From contig NZ_JACVUI010000006.1 in the NCBI RefSeq assembly GCF_016624945.1, positions 103,849 to 167,848 of the forward strand: a stretch of 64,000 nucleotides of DNA. Reading direction: 5' to 3'. The stretch is from Acinetobacter sp. S54 (GTDB taxonomy: Bacteria; Pseudomonadota; Gammaproteobacteria; Pseudomonadales; Moraxellaceae). The position numbers were made by a program, and so were the translations under genes. Of the stretch, positions 49,122 through 58,555 are shown one piece after another. The notes below the pieces were generated by a model. It was given only the letters and a program-made list of their open reading frames with translations, was not told the origin of the DNA and did not search any database. The stretch's first letter is position 1; each line of letters starts with the position of its first letter.

Positions 49122-50306
49122 TTACCATGCTTTTTGCAAAATTGCTCTGAGATCCTGAAAATTAGCTTCTTTAGGGTTATAGATAATTGAACCATCATTC
49201 AACGCTTTCTCTGCAATTTCGTCTAACTGTGCTTCCGTAACTTTACCAGTTTCACGTAAATTCCGCGGTAATTTGGTTAAGCTAAACAAACGATCACGCA
49301 TCGCTAAAATAGTTGCAATGGCTTTTTCGGCGCGTAGATTGGCAGGCGTCTGAGCATAAATGTCCGCTCCAGCCAGCGATAATAAGAGTTCACCTATTTT
49401 ATCGCCATTCACTTCCTTGTTGTATTCAAGTACATATGGCAAAAATAAGTTCATGCATAACCCATGAGGTAGGTGAGCAACTGCACCTAAGGCATGACCA
49501 AGAGAATGAACTAAACCAACCATTGAGTTAGAAAAAGCAATTCCTGCCATCGTAGATGCTTGAGCTAACTCTAAACGTCCTTGAGCATCGGAAGGGTTTT
49601 CAATGACATTAAACAGGTTTTCACTAATTTTCTTAATGCCTGCACTTGCGTAAGCATCACTTAAAGGATTTGCTGCAAGACAAGTATAAGCCTCAACACA
49701 ATGTGTAAGAGCATCCATACCAGTCATAGCTGTTAGATGTGCTGGCAACGTTAATGTCATGCGTGGATCAAGAATAGCCGCATGAGGCATTAAATAATAA
49801 GACGCAAATGCAAGTTTTACATTCTTTTGGGTATCTGAAACTACGGCAACCATTGTTACTTCTGAGCCTGTACCAGATGTGGTTGGAATCACAAAAAATG
49901 GCTTGAGGGCTTTCGGTAAATTATGTGCACCCGAATATTTGAGCAGATCATTGCCACCTTCAGAAACCAAAATATTAGTTGCTTTTGAAGTATCGATAAC
50001 TGAACCACCACCAACCGCAATAATCGCATCGCAGTTATGATCGCGATACAATTGTGCTGCATTGCGAACAGTTTCGAGACTGGAATCTGGTGGTACATCA
50101 TCAAAAATATAGCCAATTTCCGCATCTGTTGAGGCAAAAGCAGTTTCGATGGGTTCAAGTAATTTATTGGCTCTTACCCCTTTGTCGGTGATGATCATGG
50201 GGCGTTTTGAACCTAATGTCGCAAGCTCAAATGGAATGTGTTCTAAAGCCGCACTACCCGCGATTACTTTAACTGGACAAAAAAATTCGTAATAAGGTTT
50301 AGCCAT
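49122..50306 (-). CDS. Iron-containing alcohol dehydrogenase
   Basis: A 394-residue type III alcohol dehydrogenase. The NAD site is DAIIAVGGGSVIDTSKATN; the metal-binding region has MTGMDALTHCVEAYTCLAAN and GLVHSLGHALGAVAHLPHGL with the ligand histidines. Family members oxidise a range of primary alcohols or reduce aldehydes. ATG 50306 has GGAG at suitable spacing; the GTG at 50315 is less likely. It starts 1 bp after the stop of the SCP2-like gene, so the two form an operon, which suggests a lipid-like or long-chain alcohol substrate. This is inference. Confidence 0.9.
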   Translation of the reverse strand: MAKPYYEFFCPVKVIAGSAALEHIPFELATLGSKRPMIITDKGVRANKLLEPIETAFASTDAEIGYIFDDVPPDSSLETVRNAAQLYRDHNCDAIIAVGGGSVIDTSKATNILVSEGGNDLLKYSGAHNLPKALKPFFVIPTTSGTGSEVTMVAVVSDTQKNVKLAFASYYLMPHAAILDPRMTLTLPAHLTAMTGMDALTHCVEAYTCLAANPLSDAYASAGIKKISENLFNVIENPSDAQGRLELAQASTMAGIAFSNSMVGLVHSLGHALGAVAHLPHGLCMNLFLPYVLEYNKEVNGDKIGELLLSLAGADIYAQTPANLRAEKAIATILAMRDRLFSLTKLPRNLRETGKVTEAQLDEIAEKALNDGSIIYNPKEANFQDLRAILQKAW

Positions 50307-50307
50307 T

Positions 50308-50841
50308 TTATACACTCCGTTTTAAGTATGACTGTGCGACTTTCAAATAAATATTAGCAGCTTCACTGAGTTTATCCTTGAGGCTCAGTTCGACTGGATA
50401 TTGTTTTACGGCTAATGATGCGACCATTTTAGGTAAAATCAATGACTCCATTTTGTTGAGGCAACGAACTAATCGAATGGCACTCGATACATCCCCATCG
50501 GCAATCATACGGTCATTGGCAAAAGCCTGCGCCGTACTTTCCTGAAATGAAAACACCATAAAAGCATGAGTTAAATGCTTAAAAGTAACGGTTAAATCTG
50601 GTTTCCCTTGTTCAAGGGTAATTAATTGCAGTTTTTTATCTGCAGTAACTTCAGCGACAAATGCAGGCCCATTAGGGAATACATTCATGGATAAAACGAA
50701 GCCTGCTGGAAATTTAGCAACTTCATTTTGTATTTCTTCATCGACCTGACTTGCCATGACGAGGCCACGTCCAATCACATCCATCATGAGTTTAACGTAG
50801 CCCAGTTGCAATGCGGGTTTTACGGTTTTACTTGAAATCAC
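50308..50841 (-). CDS. SCP2-like protein of unknown function
   Basis: A 177-residue cytosolic protein without signal peptide. The central part (about 45-125), with GFVLSMNVFPNGPAFVAEVT, LEQGKPDLTVTFKHLTHAFM and MIADGDVSSAIRLVRCLN, looks like a sterol-carrier-protein-2 fold, including the typical Gly-Asp before the last helix. Such domains carry acyl-CoA or other lipids. The C-terminal 50 residues form amphipathic helices. Cotranscription with an alcohol dehydrogenase suggests a role in handling a hydrophobic alcohol. The fold call is from pattern recognition only. Confidence 0.55.
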   Translation of the reverse strand: MISSKTVKPALQLGYVKLMMDVIGRGLVMASQVDEEIQNEVAKFPAGFVLSMNVFPNGPAFVAEVTADKKLQLITLEQGKPDLTVTFKHLTHAFMVFSFQESTAQAFANDRMIADGDVSSAIRLVRCLNKMESLILPKMVASLAVKQYPVELSLKDKLSEAANIYLKVAQSYLKRSV

Positions 50842-50920
50842 ACGTTTATCCCTTTTAACATTCTAATTTTAAGTTTTAGAGTAATTACTCTAAATAGTTT
50901 TTTGAAAAAAATAAAGTAAA

Positions 50921-51571
50921 TTATGTCAAGGTGACTTGTACGTCACTAAAGTAATCGGTGTTTTTAAAATATTCAACTACATCTGCACAAAGCTGTTCAA
51001 AATTTGGATAGTCCTGAAGAAGGTCGCACAAACGAACCATTTCAAGACCCGCATAACCACATGGGTTAATGGTTTGGAAACCAGCTAAATCACAATCAAT
51101 ATTTAAAGCCAATCCGTGATAGCTGCGTCCACGTCGGATTTTAAACCCCAAAGATCCAATTTTACGCTCTTCTACATACACCCCAGGTGCATCTGGTTTG
51201 GCATAGGCTTTAATTCCATACTTATTTAATAGGTCGATCATTAATTGCTCAGCAAAAGATACTAATGCACGTACGTTCCATTTCAGGCGATTTAAATCAA
51301 ACATAAAATAAATCACCATTTGACCTGGGCCATGCCAAGTCACTTGCCCTCCACGATCAGATTGCACTACAGGAATGTCAGTTGGGATTAAAATATGTTC
51401 TGGTTTTCCTGCCTGTCCCTGAGTAAGTACGTCAGCATGTTGTAAAATCCAGAGTTGATCGGCTGAGTTTTCATCCCGATGCTCAGTCAGATCTTTCATT
51501 TCCTGAAAGCGCGTAGCATAAGGGGTTAAGCTTTGATATTGATGGATAATAAGAGTGGGTTTATTGCTCAT
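50921..51571 (-). CDS. lipB: Octanoyl-[acyl-carrier-protein]:protein octanoyltransferase
   Basis: A 216-residue enzyme that moves octanoate from acyl carrier protein to lipoyl domains such as that of SucB. The family motif [17 protein letters not shown] is present; the catalytic lysine lies in [20 protein letters not shown] and the cysteine in [13 protein letters not shown]. The start at ATG 51571 is the usual N-terminus; the frame continues 19 codons upstream without similarity. The ybeD gene lies upstream on the same strand, a common pairing, but a terminator and 337 bp separate them here. lipA is not in this window. Confidence 0.95.
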   Translation of the reverse strand: MSNKPTLIIHQYQSLTPYATRFQEMKDLTEHRDENSADQLWILQHADVLTQGQAGKPEHILIPTDIPVVQSDRGGQVTWHGPGQMVIYFMFDLNRLKWNVRALVSFAEQLMIDLLNKYGIKAYAKPDAPGVYVEERKIGSLGFKIRRGRSYHGLALNIDCDLAGFQTINPCGYAGLEMVRLCDLLQDYPNFEQLCADVVEYFKNTDYFSDVQVTLT

Positions 51572-51908
51572 CAGGTATCTCGAGTTCCAGATATTGCAAG
51601 ATTTTATTGCCGTTATTTTCGTAGCCATAATTAGGCAGGGAGTCTAAAAAATTTGTCCAGTTTTTTAGACGATAGAGTGTCTGACTATTTTTTGCATAAT
51701 ATATACCTTTATTGATTTTATCTATCATACTGCTATAACACGTCTTTGTATTAAATTTTGCTAAGAAATAGTCGCCGAAAATCTCATTGTAAAAAATAGT
51801 CAGAAAAATGAAAAATCATCGACTTAATAATGGCTTGAATATCGTAATAATGTCAGGTTTATATCAAAATAAAAAATCCAAAATACTGTCGCATTTTGGA
51901 TTTATCTA
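51572..51908. other. Intergenic region between ybeD and lipB
   Basis: About 340 bp. The ybeD terminator lies at its right end; the rest is AT-rich, with no coding frame of note. It should contain the lipB promoter, but no consensus boxes are clear. Confidence 0.6.
51870..51903 (-). terminator. Rho-independent terminator of ybeD-like gene
   Basis: On the minus strand AAATCCAAAAT pairs with ATTTTGGATTT around an 8-nt loop, followed by a T-run. Confidence 0.88.
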
Positions 51909-52196
51909 TTAGAGCGCCGTTTTGATGAGCGAGCAGGCCGCAAGATCAGCATACAGGGCGTGTACTTGTTCTAATTCATCAAAACGCAATTGTGCGGTTA
52001 ATGAATGATATTTTCCAGTACGAGATGGCTGTACTTTGAGAGAGTCACCATCAAATTCTGGAAAATGTTTTTGCAAGATATCAACCACTGCAACACGAAG
52101 TTCATCGCCAGCATCACCAATTAGTTTGATTGGATAATCCATTGGGAATACCCAAAGATGCTCTTGTAATTCGCGAGAAGGAGTACGGTCTAACAT
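51909..52196 (-). CDS. YbeD/DUF493 family protein
   Basis: A 95-residue small cytosolic protein of the DUF493 family with a ferredoxin-like ACT-related fold. Family features are LWVFPMDYPIKLIGDAGDEL, the central VQPSRTGKYHSLTAQLRFD and a final helix EQVHALYADLAACSLIKTAL. Its molecular role is unknown; it is commonly found beside lipB. ATG 52196 has GGAG at 6-nt spacing, so it is preferred over the ATGs further upstream. It lies downstream of rpoD with about 105 bp between them. Confidence 0.9.
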   Translation of the reverse strand: MLDRTPSRELQEHLWVFPMDYPIKLIGDAGDELRVAVVDILQKHFPEFDGDSLKVQPSRTGKYHSLTAQLRFDELEQVHALYADLAACSLIKTAL

Positions 52197-52301
52197 AACA
52201 TTCTCCATATGAAATGCCTGCGAAAATGCAGGCATCTGATGTATTTGAATAGTAAATGGGGACAGTCATTTAAATTTCAAGTGACTGTTCATTTAATCAA
52301 A

Positions 52302-54191
52302 TTAGTCATTTTCAAGGAATGAACGTAAGTGTTCAGAACGTGAAGGATGACGTAATTTACGTAGAGCTTTTGCTTCAATCTGACGGATACGCTCACGAGT
52401 AACGTCAAATTGTTTACCTACTTCTTCCAAAGTATGGTCGGTTGGCATATCAATACCAAAACGCATTTTTAAGACTTTCGCTTCACGTTCCGTCAGATTT
52501 TCCAACACTTCACGAGTCGCTTCTTTCAAGCCTTCTGAAGTTGCGGCATCTACTGGAGATGTGATGTTTGAGTCTTCGATAAAATCACCCAAATGTGAAT
52601 CTTCATCATCACCGATTGGCGTTTCCATCGAAATTGGTTCTTTGGCAATTTTTAAAACCTTACGAACTTTGACTTCGTCCATTTCTAGACGTTCGCCTAA
52701 TTCTTCAGGGGTTGGTTCACGGCCCATTTCCTGTAATAACTGACGTGATACACGATTGATTTTGTTAATTGTTTCAATCATATGTACAGGAATACGAATA
52801 GTACGTGCCTGATCCGCAATTGAACGAGTAATAGCCTGACGAATCCACCATGTCGCATAAGTCGAGAACTTATAACCACGACGGTATTCAAATTTATCCA
52901 CTGCTTTCATCAGACCGATGTTACCTTCCTGAATCAAATCAAGGAATTGTAATCCACGGTTGGTATATTTTTTGGCAATCGAAATGACTAGACGCAAGTT
53001 AGCTTCTACCATTTCTTTTTTGGCACGGCGAGCTTTGGCCTCACCCACTGCCATACGTTTAGAAATATCTTTGATCTCACGAACGTGCAGATCAAGGTCT
53101 TTTTCAATGTCGGCAATTTTCTGTTGAAAAGCCAGAACATCTGGACGAACTTTTTCTAAATAAGTACGAGTTTCAGCAGGTGTTTTAGCAATTTGCTCAT
53201 CTAACCAAGCAGGATTGGATTCCTGACCTGGGAAGCTAGTACGGAACTGGTTACGATCCATACGACCACGACGCACGGCATAACGCATAATTTCACGTTC
53301 ATTGGCACGGATTTGTTCATGCGTACCGCGAATCATTTCTGAAATAATATCAAACAGACGCGGAGTAAACTTGAACATCATGAAAACAGTCGCAAGTGAT
53401 TCAAGAGCATCTTTAGCCTGTTCACTGCTACGGCCATGCTGTTCAATCACCGCTTTGGTATTTTTCCAAGCTGCGTCCAATTCTTCGAAACGAACTTTGG
53501 CTACTTCAGGATCTGGACCAGATTCACCTTCAGAATCATCATCACTCTCAGACTCTTCTTCTTCGTCGTCATCATCAAGTTTTACATCTTTGGTCGTTTT
53601 AGTTGAAGAGTCTTCGTCTTTATCATCCAGTTCAGCTTCTTCTTCAAGCACTTCTGGAATATCTTCATCAGTTTCGGGGTCAAGATAGCCGGAAAGAATA
53701 TCTGCAAGGCGACGCTCACCTGTTAGAAAGTCATTATATTCTTGGAGTACAACTTCAACGGCATTTGGCCAATAAGCGATTGAGTGCAATACATCGCGGA
53801 TACCTTCCTCGATACGTTTTGCAATGCTGATTTCACCTTCACGGGTCAGAAGTTCAACTGTTCCCATCTCACGCATGTACATACGCACAGGGTCAGTAGT
53901 ACGACCAGGTTCACTCTCAACGGATGCCAATACTGCCGCTGCTTCTTCTTCTGCAACTTCATCTGCTGCTTCAGTTGAATCACCAAACATCGTATCATCA
54001 GATTCAGGGGCACGTTCATGTACCGGAATACCGACGTCCTGAAGCATTTGAATGATGTCTTCAATCTGTTCACTTTCAGTGATTGAGTCCGGGAGATGAT
54101 CGTTGACCTCAGCGTAGGTTAGATAACCTTGTTCTTTGCCTCGGCTAATCAGAGCCGCTACCTGAGAAGTAGGGGAATGCATATCGCTCAT
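52302..54191 (-). CDS. rpoD: RNA polymerase primary sigma factor sigma-70
   Basis: A 629-residue housekeeping sigma factor. Region 1.1 occupies the N-terminus; region 1.2 starts near [21 protein letters not shown] non-conserved insert at about 175-225 is extremely acidic, a mix of Asp, Glu, Ser and Lys. Regions 2.1-2.4 contain the core-binding and -10-reading block ([40 protein letters not shown]), and region 4.2 ends the protein with [20 protein letters not shown]. All promoter-reading elements look intact. It is a single gene, divergent from the PA3496-like gene. Confidence 0.98.
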   Translation of the reverse strand: MSDMHSPTSQVAALISRGKEQGYLTYAEVNDHLPDSITESEQIEDIIQMLQDVGIPVHERAPESDDTMFGDSTEAADEVAEEEAAAVLASVESEPGRTTDPVRMYMREMGTVELLTREGEISIAKRIEEGIRDVLHSIAYWPNAVEVVLQEYNDFLTGERRLADILSGYLDPETDEDIPEVLEEEAELDDKDEDSSTKTTKDVKLDDDDEEEESESDDDSEGESGPDPEVAKVRFEELDAAWKNTKAVIEQHGRSSEQAKDALESLATVFMMFKFTPRLFDIISEMIRGTHEQIRANEREIMRYAVRRGRMDRNQFRTSFPGQESNPAWLDEQIAKTPAETRTYLEKVRPDVLAFQQKIADIEKDLDLHVREIKDISKRMAVGEAKARRAKKEMVEANLRLVISIAKKYTNRGLQFLDLIQEGNIGLMKAVDKFEYRRGYKFSTYATWWIRQAITRSIADQARTIRIPVHMIETINKINRVSRQLLQEMGREPTPEELGERLEMDEVKVRKVLKIAKEPISMETPIGDDEDSHLGDFIEDSNITSPVDAATSEGLKEATREVLENLTEREAKVLKMRFGIDMPTDHTLEEVGKQFDVTRERIRQIEAKALRKLRHPSRSEHLRSFLEND

Positions 54192-54549
54192 CTTTGCTTA
54201 CTCTTCGTTGAATCTGTGGCAGTAAAAAACCGTGCATGATAGCACAATTTGCTGTAAAAGTTTTCGATTTGATCGGTTATATCTGAATTAAAAAATATGT
54301 TTGATTTCACAGCTATTTTTTGAATATTGGGTTTGAATTATTTTTTTCAAGTTATGCCATCCTAAATTTTTCATCAAGAATTATCGGTAGAAGTTAGCAA
54401 GAGTTTTATAAATATACAAATTTTTTGATGAAAAAAGATACAAATAATCCTCTAAAAGCAAAAAAAATAAAAAAAACTTGACATGCCTGATTAGGCAAGA
54501 TAAATAGCGCCTAGACCTATTCACATTTTTTCACTACGAGGTAGTTTTA
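54192..54549. other. Divergent region between rpoD and the PA3496-like gene
   Basis: About 360 bp, AT-rich. It contains the plus-strand promoter at 54478-54506. The rpoD promoter must also lie here or just inside, but no clear -35/-10 pair is visible on the minus strand. No small gene is evident. Confidence 0.6.
54478..54506 (+). promoter_or_regulatory. Sigma-70 promoter with a palindromic spacer
   Basis: TTGACA (54478-54483), a 17-bp spacer and TAAATA (54501-54506) form a strong primary-sigma promoter for the gene at 54550. The spacer starts with TGCCTGATTAGGCA, a 5-bp perfect inverted repeat, a natural place for a repressor to bind. Confidence 0.75.
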
Positions 54550-54756
54550 GTGTCTTCTACAGATTTTGAATTAGATGATAGCTACGGTGATGATGATGAT
54601 GTTAGTTTTGATGAAGCATCAGGCAAAATCAGTGCAAAAGAATCATTAGAAAAGCGTCGTTTAATTGATGATCTTTTGGCGCAGCGCCGTTTAGAGCGGG
54701 AGTTGAAAGACTTTGATTATGACTTCGATGACGATGATCTGGATGATGAAGACTAA
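54550..54756 (+). CDS. Small acidic protein, PA3496 family (putative envelope integrity)
   Basis: A 68-residue protein, highly acidic at both ends (SYGDDDDVSFDEA, then DFDYDFDDDDLDDED), with a central basic helix EKRRLIDDLLAQRRLERELK. This acid-helix-acid pattern matches the PA3496 family, linked by name to envelope integrity though the mechanism is unclear. The start is GTG at 54550, with GAGG eight bases upstream. A near-consensus promoter precedes it. The YecA-like gene follows after 72 bp. Confidence 0.8.
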   Translation: MSSTDFELDDSYGDDDDVSFDEASGKISAKESLEKRRLIDDLLAQRRLERELKDFDYDFDDDDLDDED

Positions 54757-54828
54757 CAGAATCAAACGCCGCATACAGACCTTAAAATGTTATGCTATGC
54801 GCTATTTATTGATAACACTGGATAAACA

Positions 54829-55353
54829 ATGAGTACCTTAGATTTAGATCAATTAAGTGATTATCTTGATGGTGACCAAAACGAACATGGTTTGGACTTT
54901 GCGGCAACTCATGGTTTCCTGTGTGCAATTGCAGTTGGCCCGCAGTTTGATCGTTGGTTAGATGAGTTATTTGATAGCAATCAGAAGAAAGTTCCTGCTG
55001 CCATCATTGAACAAATCAAACTGTGGTTAGATTCGATCCGCCAAAATTTAGCCAATGAAGAGGGGATTGAGTTTCCTTTTGAAATTGAAGAAGCTGATGT
55101 AGATTCAAGTTTGGGTGACTGGAGTGTTGGTTTTGTTGATGCTATGTTTCTAAATGAGGATGCATGGTTTACACCAGAATATGAAGAACAATTGGTGGAT
55201 TTAACTTTACCGATTATGGTGTTTAGCGGTATCGATGAAGAAGATCCACAAATGGAATCTTTCCGCCGCAATGGTCAACTGATGGACGAGTTGGCAGAAG
55301 AAATTCCTGATAATCTCAATGAATTGTATTTAATGTATCATACTCCAACATAA
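54829..55353 (+). CDS. YecA/UPF0149 family protein
   Basis: A 174-residue acidic protein. The family pattern is visible in LSDYLDGDQNEHGLDFAATH, GFLCAIAVGPQFDRWLDELF and a central FVDAMFLNEDAWF. In E. coli YecA and its relatives the domain often precedes a zinc-binding SEC-C motif, which is absent here, as in YgfB. The biochemical role is unknown. A terminator directly follows. It is probably transcribed with the small acidic protein gene upstream. Confidence 0.85.
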   Translation: MSTLDLDQLSDYLDGDQNEHGLDFAATHGFLCAIAVGPQFDRWLDELFDSNQKKVPAAIIEQIKLWLDSIRQNLANEEGIEFPFEIEEADVDSSLGDWSVGFVDAMFLNEDAWFTPEYEEQLVDLTLPIMVFSGIDEEDPQMESFRRNGQLMDELAEEIPDNLNELYLMYHTPT

Positions 55354-55379
55354 GGTTTGATCACGCAGTCGAATCCATT

Positions 55380-55410
55380 AAAACACCTCTTATATAAGAG
55401 GTGTTTTTTT
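55380..55410 (+). terminator. Rho-independent terminator after the YecA-like gene
   Basis: AAAACACCTCTTAT and ATAAGAGGTGTTTT form a perfect 14-bp palindrome followed by further T. It could also act on the convergent tpm gene. Confidence 0.88.
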
Positions 55411-55414
55411 ATAC

Positions 55415-56068
55415 TCAGGATCTTGCGGTAAGTAACCACACCTTACTTCGTGGATTCTTTCCTTTATTACCTTCAGGATCGACAAACTGTTCCTTTAAAA
55501 GTCGAACTTGATAAAAAGGGCCATACAGTTGTTGCACTTCTTTTGCTTCCACTGAAAAAGGAGGCCCTTCAAAACTGTTTTGATCATATTCATAACTAAT
55601 GAGAAATTGAGGGGCGGTTTGACTGATCTGAATAAGATGTTTGGTATATTGGCGTCGCATGTCTTTGGGTAGGGCAATGAGTGCAGCACGATCATAAATT
55701 GCATCTACTTGACCAAGTTGTTCTTTCGTCAGATCAAAAAAATCACCCACATAAATGTCAATCTGTGGATGGGAATAATGAATTAAATCATTTTGTTCTG
55801 AGATTTTAAAATCGAAATTAAAATCTTGTGTGAGCTGTTCGATTAATGCCACTACTGCAATTTGGCTCAGTTCAATGGCAACCACACGAAAGCCTTGTTG
55901 TATAAGCCAACGAATATCTAATGTTTTGCCACTTAAAGGGACAAAAACGCGCTGCTTAGTTTTTAAATGAAGCTCAGACCAATGTGCCACAAGCAGAGGG
56001 CTTGGAGTGAGTTGGTGAAAACCAATCCGATTTTCTTGCCAGCGCTGATGCCAGAATTCGTGTTGCAT
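55415..56068 (-). CDS. tpm: Thiopurine S-methyltransferase
   Basis: A 217-residue class I SAM-dependent methyltransferase. The TPMT pattern is seen in FWHQRWQENRIGFHQLTPSP, then the SAM site VFVPLSGKTLDIRWLIQQGF, GVVAIELS-like VVAIELSQIAVVALIEQL and the acidic-loop VDAIYDRAALIALPKDMRRQ. Bacterial members methylate thiopurines and, in some species, selenium or tellurium compounds. It starts 2 bp after the end of the dedA-like gene upstream, so they form one operon. Confidence 0.93.
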   Translation of the reverse strand: MQHEFWHQRWQENRIGFHQLTPSPLLVAHWSELHLKTKQRVFVPLSGKTLDIRWLIQQGFRVVAIELSQIAVVALIEQLTQDFNFDFKISEQNDLIHYSHPQIDIYVGDFFDLTKEQLGQVDAIYDRAALIALPKDMRRQYTKHLIQISQTAPQFLISYEYDQNSFEGPPFSVEAKEVQQLYGPFYQVRLLKEQFVDPEGNKGKNPRSKVWLLTARS

Positions 56069-56070
56069 AA

Positions 56071-56682
56071 TTACCTCGAGTTATTGGTTTTATAGAATTT
56101 ACGATAGATCCACCAGCCAACAAATAATAAAGTAATTGTCAAAATGATATAGCCTACACGATGCATAATCGCAAACATAAGTTCCTGATTTTCACCAAAA
56201 TAAAAACCGACGCAGGCAAGAAATGTCGTCCAGATGATAGTTCCAAAACTGCTATACAGCATAAATTTACCAAAGGGCATCCGACTCATACCAGCAGGAA
56301 TACTAATTAATGAACGAACTGCGGGTATCATGCGGCCAAAAAATACAATGCGATGTCCGTAATGCTCAAACCAATTCAATGCTTTCTCGAGATCTTTTGA
56401 TTTAATAAAGAGGTATTTCCCGTAACGATCAACCCATTTGAATAAGGCCGCATGTGAGATTTTTCGACCAATTGCATAAAGTAATGCAGCTGCAAGAATC
56501 GACCCTAAACTCCCTGCCACAATCACCCCAACGATTTGAAGTTGACCACGCGAAGCAGTATAGCCCGCACTAGGCATAATCACTTCTGAGGGAATGGGAG
56601 GGAAAATATTATCCATAAACATTAGGAAGGCAATGCCGAAATAGCCCAGACTTTCAATTATCTGGATGATCCAGTTGTTCAT
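56071..56682 (-). CDS. DedA family membrane protein
   Basis: A 203-residue inner-membrane protein with four to five hydrophobic segments. Family motifs are FMDNIFPPIPSEVIMPSAGY, with the conserved acidic residue before the prolines, and the GRMIPAVRSLISIPAGMSRM arginine motif. DedA proteins are thought to flip phospholipids or undecaprenyl phosphate and to maintain the proton gradient. Cotranscribed with tpm downstream, without an obvious functional link. Confidence 0.92.
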   Translation of the reverse strand: MNNWIIQIIESLGYFGIAFLMFMDNIFPPIPSEVIMPSAGYTASRGQLQIVGVIVAGSLGSILAAALLYAIGRKISHAALFKWVDRYGKYLFIKSKDLEKALNWFEHYGHRIVFFGRMIPAVRSLISIPAGMSRMPFGKFMLYSSFGTIIWTTFLACVGFYFGENQELMFAIMHRVGYIILTITLLFVGWWIYRKFYKTNNSR

Positions 56683-56856
56683 ATACTTTCATTGGCAAAT
56701 AATCTGATCTTAAAGATTAAGTCTCTGTTTTTAAATCTTTATTTTGTAAATAAGCGTATTCATTTTTTCTATACATTTCCCTACATAATCCTGCATGTAA
56801 CTCAAGCATTGATCGCTTAGGATGAAACATACTGATGACAATAAAAGGATAAAACC

Positions 56857-57897
56857 ATGCAACTTGGCATTACCATGTTTGGTGACTCTCGTTTTAATTT
56901 GCTGACCAATGAAATTCAATCACCTGAAATTCGTATGAAAGAAATCATTGAAGAAATTAAACTCATGGATGAGGTTGGACTTGACTATTTTGGTATCGGT
57001 GAACATCACCGTGCAGACTATGTGGTTGCAGCACCTGAGATCATTTTGGCAGCAGCAGCCACGCAAACCAAACATATTATTTTGGGAAGTTCAGTTTCAG
57101 TCATCAGTTCTGCAGATCCTGTAAAATTATTTCAGGATTTCGCCATGATTGATTTATTGTCAGATGGACGCGCAGAAATCATGGCTGGACGTGGTTCGTT
57201 TATCGAATCATTTCCTTTATTTGGTTATGATTTGAATCAATATGATGAGGTTTTTGAGGAAAAGCTGGATTTATTATTAAAAATTAATACAAATAATCCT
57301 GTGAGCTGGAAAGGAAAATTTCGTCCTGAACTTAAGGATCAGGATATTTATCCACGCCCCAAACATGGAAAGTTACCCGTTTGGATCGCTGTGGGGGGAA
57401 CACCACAGTCAGTCGAACGTGCAGCCCGTTTAGGTTTACCAGTCATGTTTGCAATTATTGGTGGCAATTATACAAATTTCAAAGCGTTATTTGATTATTA
57501 TCAACAGGCTTATCAGGCCTATGGTCACGATATGCAGAACTTTGAAGTTGGCGTACATATGCATGCCTTTTTTGTGGAAGATCAAAACCAACTCATGCAG
57601 CTTCATTATCCAACTTATGCTGCCCAAATGAATCGCATTGGTGCAACTCGCGGTTGGCCAAATTATAAGCCTGAACAATATGAGCAGGGACGCAGTCAAG
57701 CAGGCCATCTGATCGTCGGGGATGCACCGTATGCCACTGATAAGATTATCGAGGTGATTGAAACCTTTGGTCTGACACGGTTTGCTGCACATTTGGATAC
57801 AGGTGCAATGGAGCATAAACATATGATGAAAGCCATTGAGATCTATGGAACTAAAATTGCACCCGAAGTCAGAAAAGCCGTGAATAAAGCTGATTAA
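56857..57897 (+). CDS. Luciferase-like (LLM) flavin-dependent oxidoreductase
   Basis: A 346-residue monooxygenase-type enzyme of the luciferase-like superfamily, expected to use reduced FMN or F420-like flavin. The TIM-barrel fold is signalled by the N-terminal LGITMFGDSRFN, then YFGIGEHHRADYVVAAPEII, the LLSDGRAEIMAGRGSFIESF segment and PVWIAVGGTPQSVERAARLG. AAGGA precedes ATG 56857. The substrate is unknown. It stands alone on the plus strand, followed 37 bp later by an acetyltransferase gene that may be cotranscribed. Confidence 0.9.
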   Translation: MQLGITMFGDSRFNLLTNEIQSPEIRMKEIIEEIKLMDEVGLDYFGIGEHHRADYVVAAPEIILAAAATQTKHIILGSSVSVISSADPVKLFQDFAMIDLLSDGRAEIMAGRGSFIESFPLFGYDLNQYDEVFEEKLDLLLKINTNNPVSWKGKFRPELKDQDIYPRPKHGKLPVWIAVGGTPQSVERAARLGLPVMFAIIGGNYTNFKALFDYYQQAYQAYGHDMQNFEVGVHMHAFFVEDQNQLMQLHYPTYAAQMNRIGATRGWPNYKPEQYEQGRSQAGHLIVGDAPYATDKIIEVIETFGLTRFAAHLDTGAMEHKHMMKAIEIYGTKIAPEVRKAVNKAD

Positions 57898-57934
57898 AAA
57901 GTTGAAATTCTTAATATATGAATGAGGCAGGGAT

Positions 57935-58501
57935 ATGATACAGATCAAAATCAGGAAGGCGACTCAACAAGATAAAGATTGGATCGTTGAGTTATATCAA
58001 CACAACTCAAAACAGTATCTGACAGACACTGACGGTAAGCTAGAGGCGGGTTTTGTACAGGATAATCCACATTTTGATCAACTTGTGCACCACTGGATTG
58101 AGTTATCGGCGATTGATGTTGCTGAACTGGATGGGCAGGCCGCTGGTTTTTTAGTAATACAACGTGAAATTGAGTCCAAAAGTCCTGAAATTTTGTCATA
58201 CATTCAGGAATATGCTCATATTTTAATTTTACAAGAAAGGCCGTTGGCAGATTTACGCTATGCTGCTTATGGGCCTATTTTAGTGGATGATCAGTTTCGG
58301 GGTAAAGGGATTGCCAAGATTTTACATGATCAATCACTCGCAGAGCTAAAAGTTGCAGGATTCGATGCCATTGTTGCTTTTATCGATGGAGATAATCCTG
58401 TTTCACTTAAAATCCATGATGCATTGGGTATGCAGATTCTCGATAAAGTCGTATTGGCTTCTGGTCAATTTTTTATTTTGGGGCAAATGACAGGCGAGTA
58501 G
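57935..58501 (+). CDS. GNAT-family N-acetyltransferase
   Basis: A 188-residue acetyltransferase. The acetyl-CoA site is in YGPILVDDQFRGKGIAKILH, with FIDGDNPVSLKIHDALGMQI as the C-terminal strand-helix. The N-terminal half (about 1-90) contains IRKATQQDKDWIVELYQHN and VAELDGQAAGFLVI, standard for the fold. The ribosome site is GGCAGGGAT. Substrate unknown. It is unrelated in detail to the GNAT gene at 5203-5700. Confidence 0.85.
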   Translation: MIQIKIRKATQQDKDWIVELYQHNSKQYLTDTDGKLEAGFVQDNPHFDQLVHHWIELSAIDVAELDGQAAGFLVIQREIESKSPEILSYIQEYAHILILQERPLADLRYAAYGPILVDDQFRGKGIAKILHDQSLAELKVAGFDAIVAFIDGDNPVSLKIHDALGMQILDKVVLASGQFFILGQMTGE

Positions 58502-58503
58502 AT

Positions 58504-58532
58504 CAAAAAGCCGAAATACAAAATTTCGGCTT
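58504..58532 (-). terminator. Rho-independent terminator of trhO
   Basis: AAGCCGAAAT pairs with ATTTCGGCTT around a 5-nt loop; on the minus strand TTTTTGATC follows. The plus-strand side has no T-run, so it mainly serves trhO. Confidence 0.8.
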
Positions 58533-58555
58533 AAGGTTATTTATGTATGAAAAAC

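Noticed and set aside
53302..53688. Serine-rich plus-strand frame opposite rpoD
   Set aside because: It is the antisense of the Asp/Glu-rich insert of sigma-70; the serine runs come from reading GAT/GAA codons backwards.
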